Shown here: positions 35,036 through 47,900 of the stretch, piece after piece | Position numbering within the stretch: position 1 is the stretch's first letter | How the letters are laid out: the number at the start of each line of letters is the position of its first letter | Origin: Apoderus coryli | Taxonomy: Eukaryota > Arthropoda > Insecta > Coleoptera > Attelabidae | NCBI GenBank assembly: GCA_911728435.2 | Contig: OU452212.1 | Location: 2,734,563 to 2,798,562, forward strand | Direction of reading: 5' to 3' | Length of the DNA: 64,000 nt | The notes under the pieces: generated by a model | The model's input: only the letters and a program-made list of their open reading frames with translations | Told to the model about the DNA's origin: nothing | Databases searched by the model: none | Position numbers and translations under genes: made by a program

Positions 35036-36311
35036 CAGTGGCGTAGCCAGCCTTATGGGGCTGGCGCATTATTATTAAAAAGACGGTATTTTTGTATTCT
35101 CTCTCTCTAGGTGCCATCTCCGCGACGAAGATTGGCGATCATCATGGCAATTCTTATTTTAGATGCAGCTGCTCTAAAAAGCTCTATCGAGGAACATCCA
35201 AACCACTCTCTCAAGTTTCTCACCCAGGATATCCTTCTTCTACCCACGCTTCTTGTACCTTGGATCCTTCCCTGCATTATCAATGGAAGTAAGGCGTATC
35301 TTGGTCCACGAGTCACATGGCCGAGATACTGCAGTTTTCTGCTTTTAATTGTTATTAACAACTCTCTTTCTATGTTTAGTCGCTCAAGTATTTCTAAGTT
35401 AGTTATCCGATCGACCCATGACACCTTCAGTACTCTTCTGTACACCCACATTTCAAAAGCTTCTAGTCTTTTGGTTATTTCTGCGTTCAGAGTCCATGCC
35501 TCGACGCTATAAAGCAGAGTGGCAAAAACATAACATCTAACTAGTCTCAGTCTCAGTTTTAGGCTTAGACCTCTATTGCACAAAACTCTTTTCATGCTAT
35601 TGAAATTGGACCTTGCTATTTCTATGCGTGCTTTTATTTCTTTCGTGTAGTCGTTATTACAAGTAACTGTTGTTCCAAGATAAGTATACTTCTCTACCTG
35701 TTCGATGGGTTCACCTTTGACGATTATCTGTTCGTTGTTAGTCTGGGCCTTCTTTGTTATTTTCATGAACTTTGTTTTGTTTACGTTGAGTGTAAGGCCG
35801 TATTCTTCGCTATATCGAACAAGTTTGTCCATGATTCTTTGTAGATCTTCCAGGTTTTCCGTTAAAATTACGGTATTATCAGTATCTTAGAACAATTATA
35901 GGCACTCCATTTACTTTTATTCCTGCACTGTCATTTTCCATTGCCCTTTTTAGAATCTCTTCAGAGTAGGCACTAAACAAAATAGGTGACAGAACACAAC
36001 CTTGACGTACACCTCTCTTTATTGAGATGGTGCCAGAATTTTGTTGATCTACTTTGGCGATGGCATTTTTGTCATATTTAAAAAAAAAAAGGAAATAGGC
36101 AAAATAGTCAAATTAACAAAAATAAGTAGGATTTATAACAATAAAATATACGAACAAAAAACACTGTCACATTCGTAGATAAAAATACAACAAAATACTA
36201 AAATACTCTGCTCTTTATTGTTTTAAATTTGTCTATTACAGATTGTAAATCATTCTTAGATGCATAGTCCCTTTCAATGCCCTCCCTGGCCCTCACTTGG
36301 CTATGCCACTG
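35036..36311. mobile_element. hAT-type element with 8-bp target duplication carrying a retroposon
   Basis: Left end CAGTGGCGTAGCCAGCC and right end complement CAGTGGCATAGCCAAG form the inverted termini. TATTTAGG is duplicated at 35028-35035 and 36312-36319. The interior is largely an RTE-type retroposon fragment (35107-36075) on the - strand, followed by A/T-rich sequence. No hAT transposase is visible. Confidence 0.85.
35107..36075 (-). pseudogene. RTE-type reverse transcriptase, 3' half
   Basis: Leftward from 36060: IAKVDQQNSGTISIK, RGVRQGCVLSPILFSAYSEE (RT core), a break near 35880 in place of the Y/F-ADD motif (TVILTEN follows it), then a continuous 241-codon frame to the stop at 35107 with YTYLGTTVTCNNDYTKEIKA, ARSNFNSMKRVLCNR, LRLRLVRCYVFATLLYSVEA and EAFEMWVYRRVLKVSWVDRI. 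This C-terminal region is the typical endonuclease-RT annotated in insects as craniofacial development protein 2-like. 5'-truncated. Confidence 0.85.
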
Positions 36312-36319
36312 TATTTAGG

Positions 36320-38562
36320 GGAATTTCAAGAAAACTTACTAAACATAAGTTGTTATTACTATTTTATGTAGGTACAATTTGATCTTTTTTCATTTTTAAG
36401 CAAATTAAACAAAAACCAGAAAAGTTATTTCAACGTTACATCAGTTGTTTTTGATATTTCCAAAACACATACTAACAAAGGGAAAAATGCTTAAAAAAAT
36501 AGTGCTACAAACTAAGTATTGTAACAAAATAGAACCCGCCACTGGCAGGCTTACAGATTGCTCGGTTCCAGAATACATGGGTGGCAGATCGCTCCTTTCT
36601 GAGAATTTCCAATATCTAACATGTATTTTTTTTTCTAATATATATATTTACGATAACACGAAATATTCCCATAGATTTGTTGACATAGGGTTCTTATTTT
36701 TTCTAAACATAAATACGAGCGTACCCTAATATTATGTGTTGCGACAAACATGGGGGGTCTAAGAGTTATCTGCGTCATAAGGCTTTTAAAAATATTTTGT
36801 TCTTAAGATAATAGTGTTTATTGCCTTGTTATGTACTTTATACACCCTCTTATGTAGTTACAGATGTTTGAAATAACCGTTGGTCTAACATTTAAAATGT
36901 CTTTTTTCTGATTGGCTTATTTTCATTTTGTATTATCTACTATGTAACTTTTATGAGGCAATTCTGCAAAGGCAAAAGGACTATAAGATCAGAAACGTTC
37001 TAGCCTTGATTCAGTAAAGACGTGTTTTCTAAATTGTATAAAGTTAAATTAAATATCTTAATTTGTTTAAAAACTAAGTTCATTTCTTTTTATTCTGAAG
37101 TAGTGAATTGTATAAAGTTCCGTAAGTTTTGATATTCTTTTAATTGAAGGCCTTTTTGTTTAATCAGTTTTTTTTTTTATATAAAGTTCAAAGTTATTTC
37201 TTTTAGTAATTGAAATAAATTCCGTTTTCAATAGTAATTAAAGTTTCATACAGGAATTAATATAATTATTCGAATTATATTAATTTTCCTATTTTTAAGT
37301 AGTACAAGTAATAACTAAGAATTTCTTTTAAATTCTCATTATCGCTTAATTGTTTTATTCTTTTTCTTTTATATTATACATATTTATTTCTTGTTGTTAT
37401 TCATTTTCTTTAATTAGTTTTAATTATTAAATTAATTGTTTTAGCCCGAACTATGCGTTTTATTTCTAATAAAGTTTTCGATAAATTATTGACAAAAGGG
37501 TCAACCAATTAAATATTTTCTTTTAAATAAAAGTGATCCAAGATTATAATGGTAAGTAATTTTGCATTACTTCAATACAGATTAATAAAGCTTATTTTAG
37601 TTGTTTGTTTCATATAATAATTTGATTCTGTTATTATTCAAGATGATATTCTTTGTTTGTTCTTCTTTATTTGAAACCGCTCGAAAAACTTGAATCGAAC
37701 CCGTAACAATTTGAATAGCATATTGGGGTTCATTCGGATTGAGCTATAACATTAGTATTCTTTCTGAATGTATATAACACCCGCCAATTTCAAAATGGTT
37801 ACAGTATTTTACTAAGACCGTTACATAATATGTAACTTTTTTTATTCCCTGTATAAAAGTTGCCTAACATGTATAGCACTGGCGGTTTGTCGGAGTAGGC
37901 AAGGTAGGCACCGCCTACCTTTCAAACTTCGCCCTAAATTAAATACTCAATTTATTATTATTGACTCCATAATTAAAAAAAAAATATTGAGTCTTATATT
38001 AATTTCATTTTCTACCTTAAACCTTTAAAACATCCCCTTTAATTCAATACTAGGTATAATATAACTACCGCAAAATAGGTTTACCGCTGCTGCTATAACC
38101 CACTACCGAGACTTTGCATTTTTACAGGCAACTGTTATCGTCGCCTACACCGTATACTCGTATACACATATACCTATGTACATATCAAAAGTTTTGCGCC
38201 ACCGGTCACCGGATAATAGTATGTACTACCAAATACGGCCTAAAATACATGTATTTTGCTCAAAATTATTGTACTTTTTCTTGAATATATTTAAATAAAT
38301 ATACAGAAAAAACTGGTGGTGATTGAGAACTTTTATACGAGTATAATACCTATTGAAATAATATGTGTTCTATTGCGTAGGAACGTGTTTACGTTGAGCT
38401 TAGGCACCTACCCCGGCCGCCTTCTCTCTATTGTAGATAGGTAGGTATACTATTTGTACGAATTTCGATTTGTACGTTAGGTATTTTTGTTTACTGTTTT
38501 TTACATTACGTTTGAACTATTTGTTCGTTTGTTGTTTAAATACTAGTGCCATTGATTAAAAA
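36320..38562. other. No gene; partial LTR-related repeat and hAT-like end
   Basis: 37745-37800 matches the left part of the solo LTR at 10978-11422 (attctttctgaatgta, cacccgc). At 37871 cactggcggtttgtcgg resembles a hAT terminus followed by aggtaggcaccgcctacc, a small inverted repeat, but no matching right end was found. The rest is AT-rich. Confidence 0.4.
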
Positions 38563-38589
38563 GTGTATGTATTTAATTATTTATTTATT

Positions 38590-39234
38590 ATGAGAATTGT
38601 TAACGGGGATCACCGGCTAGTACAGAGATCATATGTGAAATTCTTGGGTGTTGACATTGACTCGCACCTAAATTGGTACAAACAAATCGAAACCGTTTCT
38701 GTGAAGCTCTGCAGACTTTCGTTCTTAGTTTGGAAAATGACAGGTTTTGTTTCAATTGATGTATTGCGATCATTTTATTTTGCAAATGTTAATTCAGTCC
38801 TGTGTTATTCCATCGTGTTGTGGGGAAACTCATGTCGTATGGGTGAGATACTAGTGCTGCAAAAAAGGATTATCAGAACAATGACATTCAAATCCGCCAG
38901 ATATTCTTGCCGTCAATTATTCAAAGATATAAAAATTCTAACATCAATTTACATTTTGGAGTGTGTGTTCTACGTGTATTCTAACATTGATCGGTTTACG
39001 AGCACAGGTCAAATTTCTAACTACGATCTTAGAGATAATTTCAATTTAAGACTACCTTTACACCGTCTCTCTCTCTCAGCAAATAGTTGCCTTATAATGC
39101 CTATTAAGTTGTATAATCATCTGCCCCATCATCTAAAAGTGAATACAGCTCCGAGTAAATTCAAACGAAACGTAAGGGATTGGTTACTTAAATTCAGTTT
39201 TTATTCGTTAAATGAATATTTTGTGAATGATTAG
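38590..39234 (+). mobile_element. Jockey/CR1-like retroposon 3' end, open frame
   Basis: A frame open for over 210 codons reads VKFLGVDIDSHLNWYKQIE (post-FADD block), LCRLSFLVWKMTGFVSIDVL, RSFYFANVNSVLCYSIVLWG and LQKRIIRTMTFKSARYSCRQ, ending LYNHLPHHLKVN...FKRNVRDWLL and a stop. The RT catalytic part is absent, so it is 5'-truncated, but this remnant has no frameshift and is probably younger than the others. Confidence 0.78.
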
Positions 39235-41908
39235 GTGTTTTTGTGATATGTAATTATACAATCCATGTTTTTTATATTTTTATTTATTTATTTTTTTTAT
39301 ACATGTATTTTTTGTTGTGACCATTGTATTATATTACGACGTTGTGACGGATTCTATGTACATAGTTGTACCTCATATTCAATATTGAGACTGCACAGCG
39401 AGGGTTTCTAATGGTACGAACCCTCGAAAACATGGAAAATGCGGTAGACAACAACCGTCGCCGTTTAGCGTTCTTATACTTGGAATATCAGAAAGTACCA
39501 AACAGCAGTTATCAATAATTGTGTGCTTCGAAAACGATTAAAATGGAAAGTGATGAGGATACATTTACGGAACCACTGTAGGTACAGAATAATTCCGCAT
39601 ATACAGTGAACGTATAGCAGTAAATGTTGTTACCTGTTTAAATTTTTAAACTACAAAAAAGAATCCGGAAAATTAGTTGATAGAACGCCAAAACTGCACT
39701 CACGAGAATGCAGACTGCCATACTTGTATTATTCCTTCTTTCCTATCTCGCTCTATATGTAGGTTATACATAGAGCGAGGTATATTATATTGTATTATAC
39801 TCGTTCCTATCCCAAGGACCCCACTTATGGTGCAGTATTTTCTTTTATTAGTGGAATAACTCTGCCAACTCCACGAGGAGGTCTAAATCGAACTTGTAAT
39901 ACAGACAAATCTCTGAATTAAATTAAGAAATATAATATGACGGAGTGTTGTTGTGGGCTTGTTTATTTTTTATTTGTACATGGTTGTTCGATGCAACCCA
40001 CCCGAGTATACAGGGTGTCTGGTTTTTGTAGCAGGAGTTTCACAACTTATACAAGGTGTTTCTAAGATAGGTGTGAGCGAATTGGGGACGTCTAATCATG
40101 AAAAAATCCTAAATTGTAATTTTTCGAAAAGTCCGTATTTACAAAGATACAGGGTGTTAAAGATGACTGCCTGAGGACGATTTTTATTTTCGAGACGAGT
40201 AAAAATGGATTAATCAAATGTAGCATATTTATTCACCTTGTTAAATGTCGTAAACTGACATTGAAATTGAATAAAAAAGGATGACCATAGGCGGGTCAAC
40301 GGGGGGACCCTTGCCTTAATTATCGTAACTTTTTTTTCTTGTGACTAGAATATGCCATAAAAAATGTCACATAGAAATGGTTTACACATAATGTAAAAAG
40401 GGGTCAAAAATGGAAAAAAATTCCCCAAACATACCAGAATGATATAAGATAACCTACAAAATGCAGCATAAAAAAAGTTAAGGGTCAATACTGTAAAAAT
40501 GATATTTTTAGCCTTTTAAGTAGTTGAATTGCTGTCAAAAATACACGACAAAAAAAAAATTATGTACCATAGGCGTACGTGAAAAAAAAAATATCTGTTT
40601 TCTATAATACATTTTTATTTAATTTGGAAATAGAGCTTGCCACCAAGTGTAAAAAGCGTCAATACATTCCCCCTAAAAATACTGCGGATATTTTTCAAAA
40701 TTCAATAATAATAATCATTCTAACAGAAAGCTCAATTTGTTGTAAAAAACTGGAACAAACATCGTAACAAGTGACAGCAACATATCTCAGCCGGCTTTGG
40801 AACAATAACATTAGTCCTTTTCCAACAGATGTGGACGTGATGTTCAGTTGTTATACACCACAAACTCTATACTACTGTATTCTTTTGCAGTCACAAACAA
40901 CTCCACCCCCAATATATACCGGATGTCCTCGACAGAACCTACCGCTCTAACTTAACCTCTAAGAATCGATTGAAATTATACACAACTATTGGGACAGTTG
41001 GTCGTTCGGAAACACCACATTCAGTATCCTCGAAATCTCTCTTATTCAAATGTAGTCTGTTCAGCCATCCAACTGAACTGAAGAATTCGGAGCAATGAAA
41101 AGGAACGGCAATTTCTTATTCCACTCGTCGGTCTTTAGAAAGACATTGACAAAAAATCCACCGTAATTCGGCAGCTATCTGACAGACCTTGGAGCAGTGG
41201 AAGGCATTCAGGATCTTCAATACAACATTATTTTCCCTCCCCAGATCTTCGCCTTAATTTTCTGTAAACGCTTCCAGGTTAGGACAGCCGAAGACGGTGA
41301 TATTACCATTAAACGCATGTGGCTGTGGCGTGGCCTGGGAAGCTGTATTTTGCGGATCTTTACCGCTAATTACCTCTTCTCTCCACGTCAAGTTCGCACA
41401 GCTCCTCGATGATGTAATTTAACAGTCCAAAAGATTAAAGGAAGACGGGACAGTCTTCATGTGATACTTTGTTCTTCCCGACAATTCTGAAGAACAGATT
41501 TGAACTGAGAAGAGACGCTTCCGTTTGCCAACTGCAGGTCATCCTTTCTTAAGGAGGATAACTAACCTTAGTGTGTTCTTTGGATTTCTTTCACCAAGGA
41601 CATACTGTCATAATAAATGATAGCCAGTTCTCGATACATACGGGGTTGCTCTCATTTACACACTCACTGTATCATCGGTAGCATAAGCTAAAAGAACATA
41701 TCTATTTGTTATTCGGGTCACAAAAATTGCGGAAGGAAATCAAGATTTATATACAGAGGATTTCACAAATAAATAGATTTTTCTATATTACGATTATATT
41801 CTGTAAAACTCTGATGCACACATGATATGATTGTAAAGCTGGATTCAACGGCCTGGTAAAATCACAAAATAAATTACAATTTGACATAAAATAGAGCGTG
41901 TTGTTGCT
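39235..41908. other. No gene recognised
   Basis: Termini tacagggtgtctgg (40010) and acagggtgttaaag (40150) mark dispersed repeats. Around 41190-41410 an open frame of ordinary composition has no recognised motif. Confidence 0.35.
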
Positions 41909-41913
41909 TTATT
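41908..41913 (-). terminator. AATAAA overlapping the epimerase stop codon
   Basis: The last codons TCT AAA TAA AGC contain AATAAA on the - strand at 41913-41908. If used, the 3' UTR would be only 15-30 nt long. No other AATAAA is obvious in the next 60 bp. Confidence 0.35.
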
Positions 41914-44900
41914 TAGAGGGGCAATATTTATCGAAATAATAAGGGAAATTATTTAGAGTATCGTAAATACGTTTACGTTCTTCTAATTCGTCTTCGTCTA
42001 TCACTTTGATGCATTGCTCTGATTTGTAGCAACTGTGAGGTTCCAACTGAAATATAAAACACTTTTAATCTATCGTGGATTGTAAACTTGTCAAAATGAC
42101 AGTTAAATCACAATAATAGTAAAATCACAGTATAATAAATAATACAGTATTCTAACTTTCCGCTTGAGAGCCGTCCTGCGCATCTCGTCGCGCATGCCGC
42201 CATTTTGGGTTAAAACGTCACAATAATCGCATAGACGTAGATAGATACCGTTCACTCCTGTGTTCAATATATAGTTCATTGTCGGCGTGTACGAGATAAT
42301 TAAATAATGTGTTTATATTTAATTCTGTATTTTGTGTTTTTGGTATATAGTGTTCGTGAGAATTAAAAGGATTTTATTTTTATTAACGTATCTTATGATT
42401 AATACAATGAACAATAAGGGAGGACATGTGTGTGCTGCAAAATGTTGTGCCAATAAGCGGTAGACTTGCTCTAAACATTTTTTTCGCTTCCCCACAGATC
42501 CTGTTAGGTGAGTAATAAGTAAAAACAAAGATGAATACTAGATAATTTTACGTTTATAACAACTATTTGTATAACCGTAAAATTTATATTACGAAATGAC
42601 AGTATCTAATAATATGTTTTTAACAAGACACCACGCCACTGGTATTATGTATACTAGTTGGGTGATTTTATAGATATTTTCTCTTAGTTTGGGAAATATA
42701 ATATTTTTGTGAATATTATTTTAAGTAGATTGATAACAAATATTCCTAAACTGTCCTTTTGGTCATAAAATTTAAGGGTCTGTTTTCTATCTATTTTATT
42801 GTTTATTGATATGGGTTTTACGAAACGCAATAAACACATCTGCAAGTAGGTACATGAATAACAAAAATATATAATTTTTGTCTCTTTTCTTTGTTCAACT
42901 TTTAGAAACAGATGGACCGTGTTTTCTTATTCGAAGAATGACATGTTTTAAATACAGAGTGGTTTCACTTTTGAACATCGAAACGCCTTCATGTAAATTA
43001 AATGTCGGACTTTTATTATTATACAGATGCTAGTAGTTGGGGAGTTAACAAGGGTTCCCATAACAAAGAATAAATATAAAGGGCGCAGAAAATATGAACA
43101 TGGGTTTTCATCCAGTTAGCTTTTCCGGAGATTAAGGAGTTATTATATAATCGTATTGTTTCTAACTTTACAAACAGTAGTGTCTTGTTGATCTTCTGAA
43201 AAATCTCGCAACATAGGACATCTTAACAATTAACAACCGTTATTAAAGTCGACCGAAAACTATAATTATTTCTAGTCAGGACCTGACTTTTAACCCAAAA
43301 TGGCGGCGTCATACGTCACAGTTTAGTTCAAAGTGCCAACGTAGACTCGGAATGCTGTACTTATTAATGCTGTGGTAAAATAATGGAATACCATGTATTT
43401 TGTAGAAACAGTCGACTATGGAACCATAGGATATCTGCAAGGTGCGATTCCTCCTTGAATTTGGGCATATACGGGGTGCAACAATGAGACGTAGTTTCTT
43501 ACCCTGAGAAGCGCAACAGCTATAGTAGCTCTTGTCAACTAGAATCGCATTGAACCATGATCTTTTCTTAACATTTTCACGACATTATCTCTGTTTTTAT
43601 TGGAGATACACTGTTTCAAAAATTCATCATCGAGGACGTCTTCAATTTGCGCGCCTACATATGAATTGGGGGATTGAGCAATGGATTAAAGTCCTTTATA
43701 CGGATGAGTCTCCGTTTTCCCTGCGATCGCCTGATGGTCGGGAGCGAGTTTGGAGACGTCAAAATGAAAGATTTGTGGACTGTACAATTTAAAAAACACA
43801 ATGCTCAGAAAAGATCATGGTTCAATGTGATTCCAGTTGACAATAGCTGCTATACTAGACTAGTTTAAAGCGGCATGGGGGATGGAAGTGGGCAACTGTT
43901 GCTCAAGTATGTCTGAATAATAAATTTGAAGTAGCTAATATTATGATTTTTAAATTTTATTTATTTCCCACTCAAATATCAACTTATCTTAAGCAATGCT
44001 ATCACTAAATTATACACACCTTTTGTTCCAAAGTGCCCACACCAATCATAACCATATTTAAGTGTTCCCCATTATGCAAAAGTCCTTTTTCTTCATGACT
44101 AGTCCATGGATGCCATATAAAACAATTCTTGTAATCACCACATAACTTGACGAATATTTTCTTGCCAACATTCGATATAAGAATATTTTTTGATAATTTG
44201 GAATAAATCTAAAATATCAGAGAAAGAAATAAGAACATCCCTCCTCAAAAAAAGAGCGAAAAGAGAAATCATAGAAAATGCCCTACAAAATCATGGCGAG
44301 AAGTTTCTACGAGAAGGTTCGGCAAGATTTCTTGCGAGCAAGGTTCTGGACCCCAATCATACCTAGGCATTAGTTCCACGAGCAGAGCGAAGGTCAAGGT
44401 TGCCCTAGAAGTGGTGCAAGACTGGATGACACTAAATGAACTTGAATTAGCTAAAGAAGAGTCGTTCAGTTTTGCATCCTTTGAAATCCTGCTTAAAAGA
44501 ACAATCAAATATCTGGGAATAACGCTCGATAAAGATTCAAGTTTCGGTACTCATATATGTACTGGAAGCAGTAAAAAAGGCTGAGAAAAGAACCTTGGCA
44601 TTGAGCAGAATCCTACCCAATCTGGGAGGACCTGGATGGATCCAGAGGAGACCGCTCTATGGAGTACTGATGTCAATAGTAATTTATGGGTTCCAAATGG
44701 AAAAATACCGAAATGTAGTTAAAATATATATATTTGTCAAAAAATTAAAAATAATTTGTAGACAGGTAAACAAAAATTAATACATACAGGTAGGTACATC
44801 GTCAAATAAATAAATCAATTAAGATACTTAAAGTAAATTAATTAGTAAATATTCTACAGTTCAATGTATATACATATATATACAAAACACACAATACAAA

Positions 44901-47900
44901 CTACTAACTACTATCCAGTGTGTGAATCGTTCAAAAATTATTGCACATTAAAAAAGTCACCTACTGTATAAAAAGCTTTTTCTAACAAATACGTCTTTAG
45001 AGCTTTACGGAATCGAGGAAGGGATGATAGCAATTTGATTTCCATTGGCAGATGGTTGTGCATTTTTTTTGCATTGTATATAATCGAGCTTTTAATTAAT
45101 TCGGAGGATGGGGCTGGCAGATAAAGATCATGTTCAGCGTTTCTAAGGAGATAGTTATGGAATGGTCTTTCAGAGACATCTGACAGGTGTTTGCGGATTA
45201 AGCAGACCGATTCCAATATGAATAAGGAAGGTAGTGTCCGTATTTTAAATTTTCTGAATAAGTCCTGGCAATGGGCTCTATAGTGCAATCTCAGAGAGTA
45301 TCGAATAGCTCTTTTTTGTAATCTAAAATACGCCCAAATTGCGTTGCACAGCATGTACCCTAGAATGGGAGCGCGTATCGAAGATGGGATTCGAAGAGTG
45401 AAAAGTAGACTGTTATGGAAGTTGACAAGTTAAGTTCTTTGGAAACTGATCTTAAGGCAAAACAGGCAGAGCTTATTTTTTTTGATAACGCGTCAATGTG
45501 CAACTTCCACTTCAGGGAGCTGTCAACAACTTCACAGAAGAAACGACGTCAATAGTGGAATTATTAAGTTCAAAAGACTGCAGCGCACCTTTATATGACA
45601 CAGATTTAGTTTTCGCAGTGTTCAAGCACAACAGGTAAGAGTCACACCATGATTTGATAGTGGATTTGGATATGGTACTATGAAGAGCCACACTATCCGG
45701 GCCGCACCAAGTGAAACTAGTATCATCAGCAAAGAGACATACTTTACCGCTGATGTCTAGGCACGTAATGTCGTTGATAAATAGCAAAAACAAAATAGGA
45801 CCCAACACCGAACCCTGTGGAACTCCACAATCCATCGGCCTGCAAGAAGACATAGTCGCATTGACCCTCACACACTGACTTCTGTTGCTAAGGTACGACT
45901 TAAACCATCCCAGTGGAACCTCCCGAATTCCGTAGTGCTGTATCTTGTTAATTAGGATGTTATGACTACACAGTCGAATGCTTTGGAGAAATCACAGAAA
46001 ATTGATGCTGTAAAGTGTCAAGTGGAGTAAACATTGTTGAAGACGGAGAATATAGCATCATTAGTGCATTTGTTAGCTAAAAATCCAAATTGGTGGCTAG
46101 TTAATACTTCATATTTGTGCAGAAATGATAGAAGTCTCCTTTTAACCAGTCTTTCAATGATCTTGGATAGAGTAGATAGAAGTGCAATTGGACGATTGTT
46201 TGAAGCTTAATCCTTATCGCCGCCCTTGTGCAGAGGAATTATTATAGATGTCTTAAGGCATTGTGGAAAAATTCCATTTTGGAATGACTTGTTAATTAAA
46301 TCTGTGAAAACGATTAATGTACATTCCGGTAGATTAGACAACATTTTCAAAGTGATTCCATCAGTTCCAGATGACACCTTGTTTTTGATATCTTTAATTG
46401 TACTGCACAGCTCTGGAGTTGCAACGGGTGTTAGGAAGAAACTATGTATGTTCTCATTGGTATTTGAAAGCTATGAGAGCGGATCCTGGGAGGGGATTAT
46501 ATTATTCATTAAACAAAATAATCGTTCAAGATCTCAGGTGAAGTGGAGATTATACTGGACGGAGAAGCCCTATTTCTCAGATCGTTGACAATAGACCACG
46601 TTTCTTTAGCTATATTATCGGTTCTAGCTAACCGGTTGTTATAATATATGTTTTTAGCAGCTTTTATAGCTCTATGGTAAATTTTTTCTGTAGAGTTTAA
46701 CGTAATCATGAAAGATGTTTAAGGAAATATCATCTTACAGTTTCAGTTTCCTGCGGGTAGCGCACAATTTTTGCTGAAGCAGAGATATATAAACTTATCA
46801 AAGAAATTATGAAGAACCAAGAGCGGGAAGAAAGAGATAGAGAAAGAATCCGAAACCCAAATCTCTAATCATTTTAGAATGGAAAGCGGACCTAGGCAAG
46901 ATCGAAATATACAAAAAACCAAGAATAAATGCCATAAAGAGCGGCATAAATACAATAAAAAAAATAAAGACAGCCTGTGGAATAGAAGTAAAGCCTTCTA
47001 GGCAGTTCCTGATCCACAAGAAAAAGACGGTTTGATGTTCTGTTAGCACATGCGCAGACTACGTCCTATAATGAAAAAAAAAGAGCGAAAGATCATAAGA
47101 GGCGATGCTTGAAAAGACATTTGTAAGGTGACGACTAGAGATACCGTGAGAATCGTCTAGTCAAGTGGAGATGGAATCCGATTGGAGAACAGTCGAGCTC
47201 GACAACGGCAAATCTTTGCTTAAAAAAACTTACAAAGAAAGGATAATTTGTTCTTTGTCTCGAAGAATTCCCAGGGTGTTAGACTGAGGCACAGTACGTC
47301 CAAAATATGTTTAACAGTTTTGTGACAGTAAACTTACGTTTAGAATTGGTTTCTTGACAACAATTACAGGTCTGGTCTCTCGTACAGGTTTCTCATCAAC
47401 ATCTCCATGACTTAGTAAGGTATCTTGTAAACCAAAGATATCGCATTTCGTAATATTCGGCACACGTAGCATCGTATGTCGCATTAAAGAGAATCTTAGA
47501 GGTAATATAGCACTGGGGTTAGTTACCTGGAAAATTAAATTATCCTATAGTAGCTATCGAAAACAACCCTCCAACTTTTTATTGTTGATTGACATAAATA
47601 ATGACACTTTCTGACGTTTAAAAATAAATCTCGTCTTTGTAATTCTTAATTTCTGACCATTCTTTTTTTATTATTGACTTTGTTAGATTTATTTGGATGT
47701 TCTTCTACAGGGTGATTCATTATGGTTGCAACAAACAAAAACTGGAGATTCCTGAAAACAATTCAAGCATTTTTTGCCATTGAACCCATGTCCGTAAATT
47801 CTTCGTTATCGAGATACAGGGTGTCCAAACTCAGTGGTCAAATTAACTTTTTTGTTTTTTTGTTCATTTCTCAAAAACTAGCTAACCGATTTTGACAAAA

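Larger units (their letters stand above)
42196..43307 (+). mobile_element. 1.1-kb unit with 20-bp inverted repeats and a THAP-like exon
   Basis: 42196-42215 (gccgccattttgggttaaaa) is exactly complementary to 43288-43307. Inside, a + strand exon encodes a THAP zinc-finger start. The unit lies in epimerase intron 4 in antisense. It may be a P-element/THAP-type transposon remnant. The GCCGCCATTTT core also resembles a promoter motif. A partial LTR-related repeat (42900-43040) sits inside. Confidence 0.5.

Noticed and set aside
37680..37705. tRNA B-box-like gggttcgattcaag on the - strand
   Set aside because: No A box at the right distance and no cloverleaf arms; probably repeat sequence.
37871..38420. 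Second hAT element starting cactggcggtttgtcgg
   Set aside because: No matching right terminus or 8-bp duplication could be found, so only an end-like sequence is noted.
46226..46588. 120-codon + strand frame and its twin at 13325-13588 (-)
   Set aside because: Antisense shadows of the RT in the two retroposon copies; conserved only because the copies are similar.
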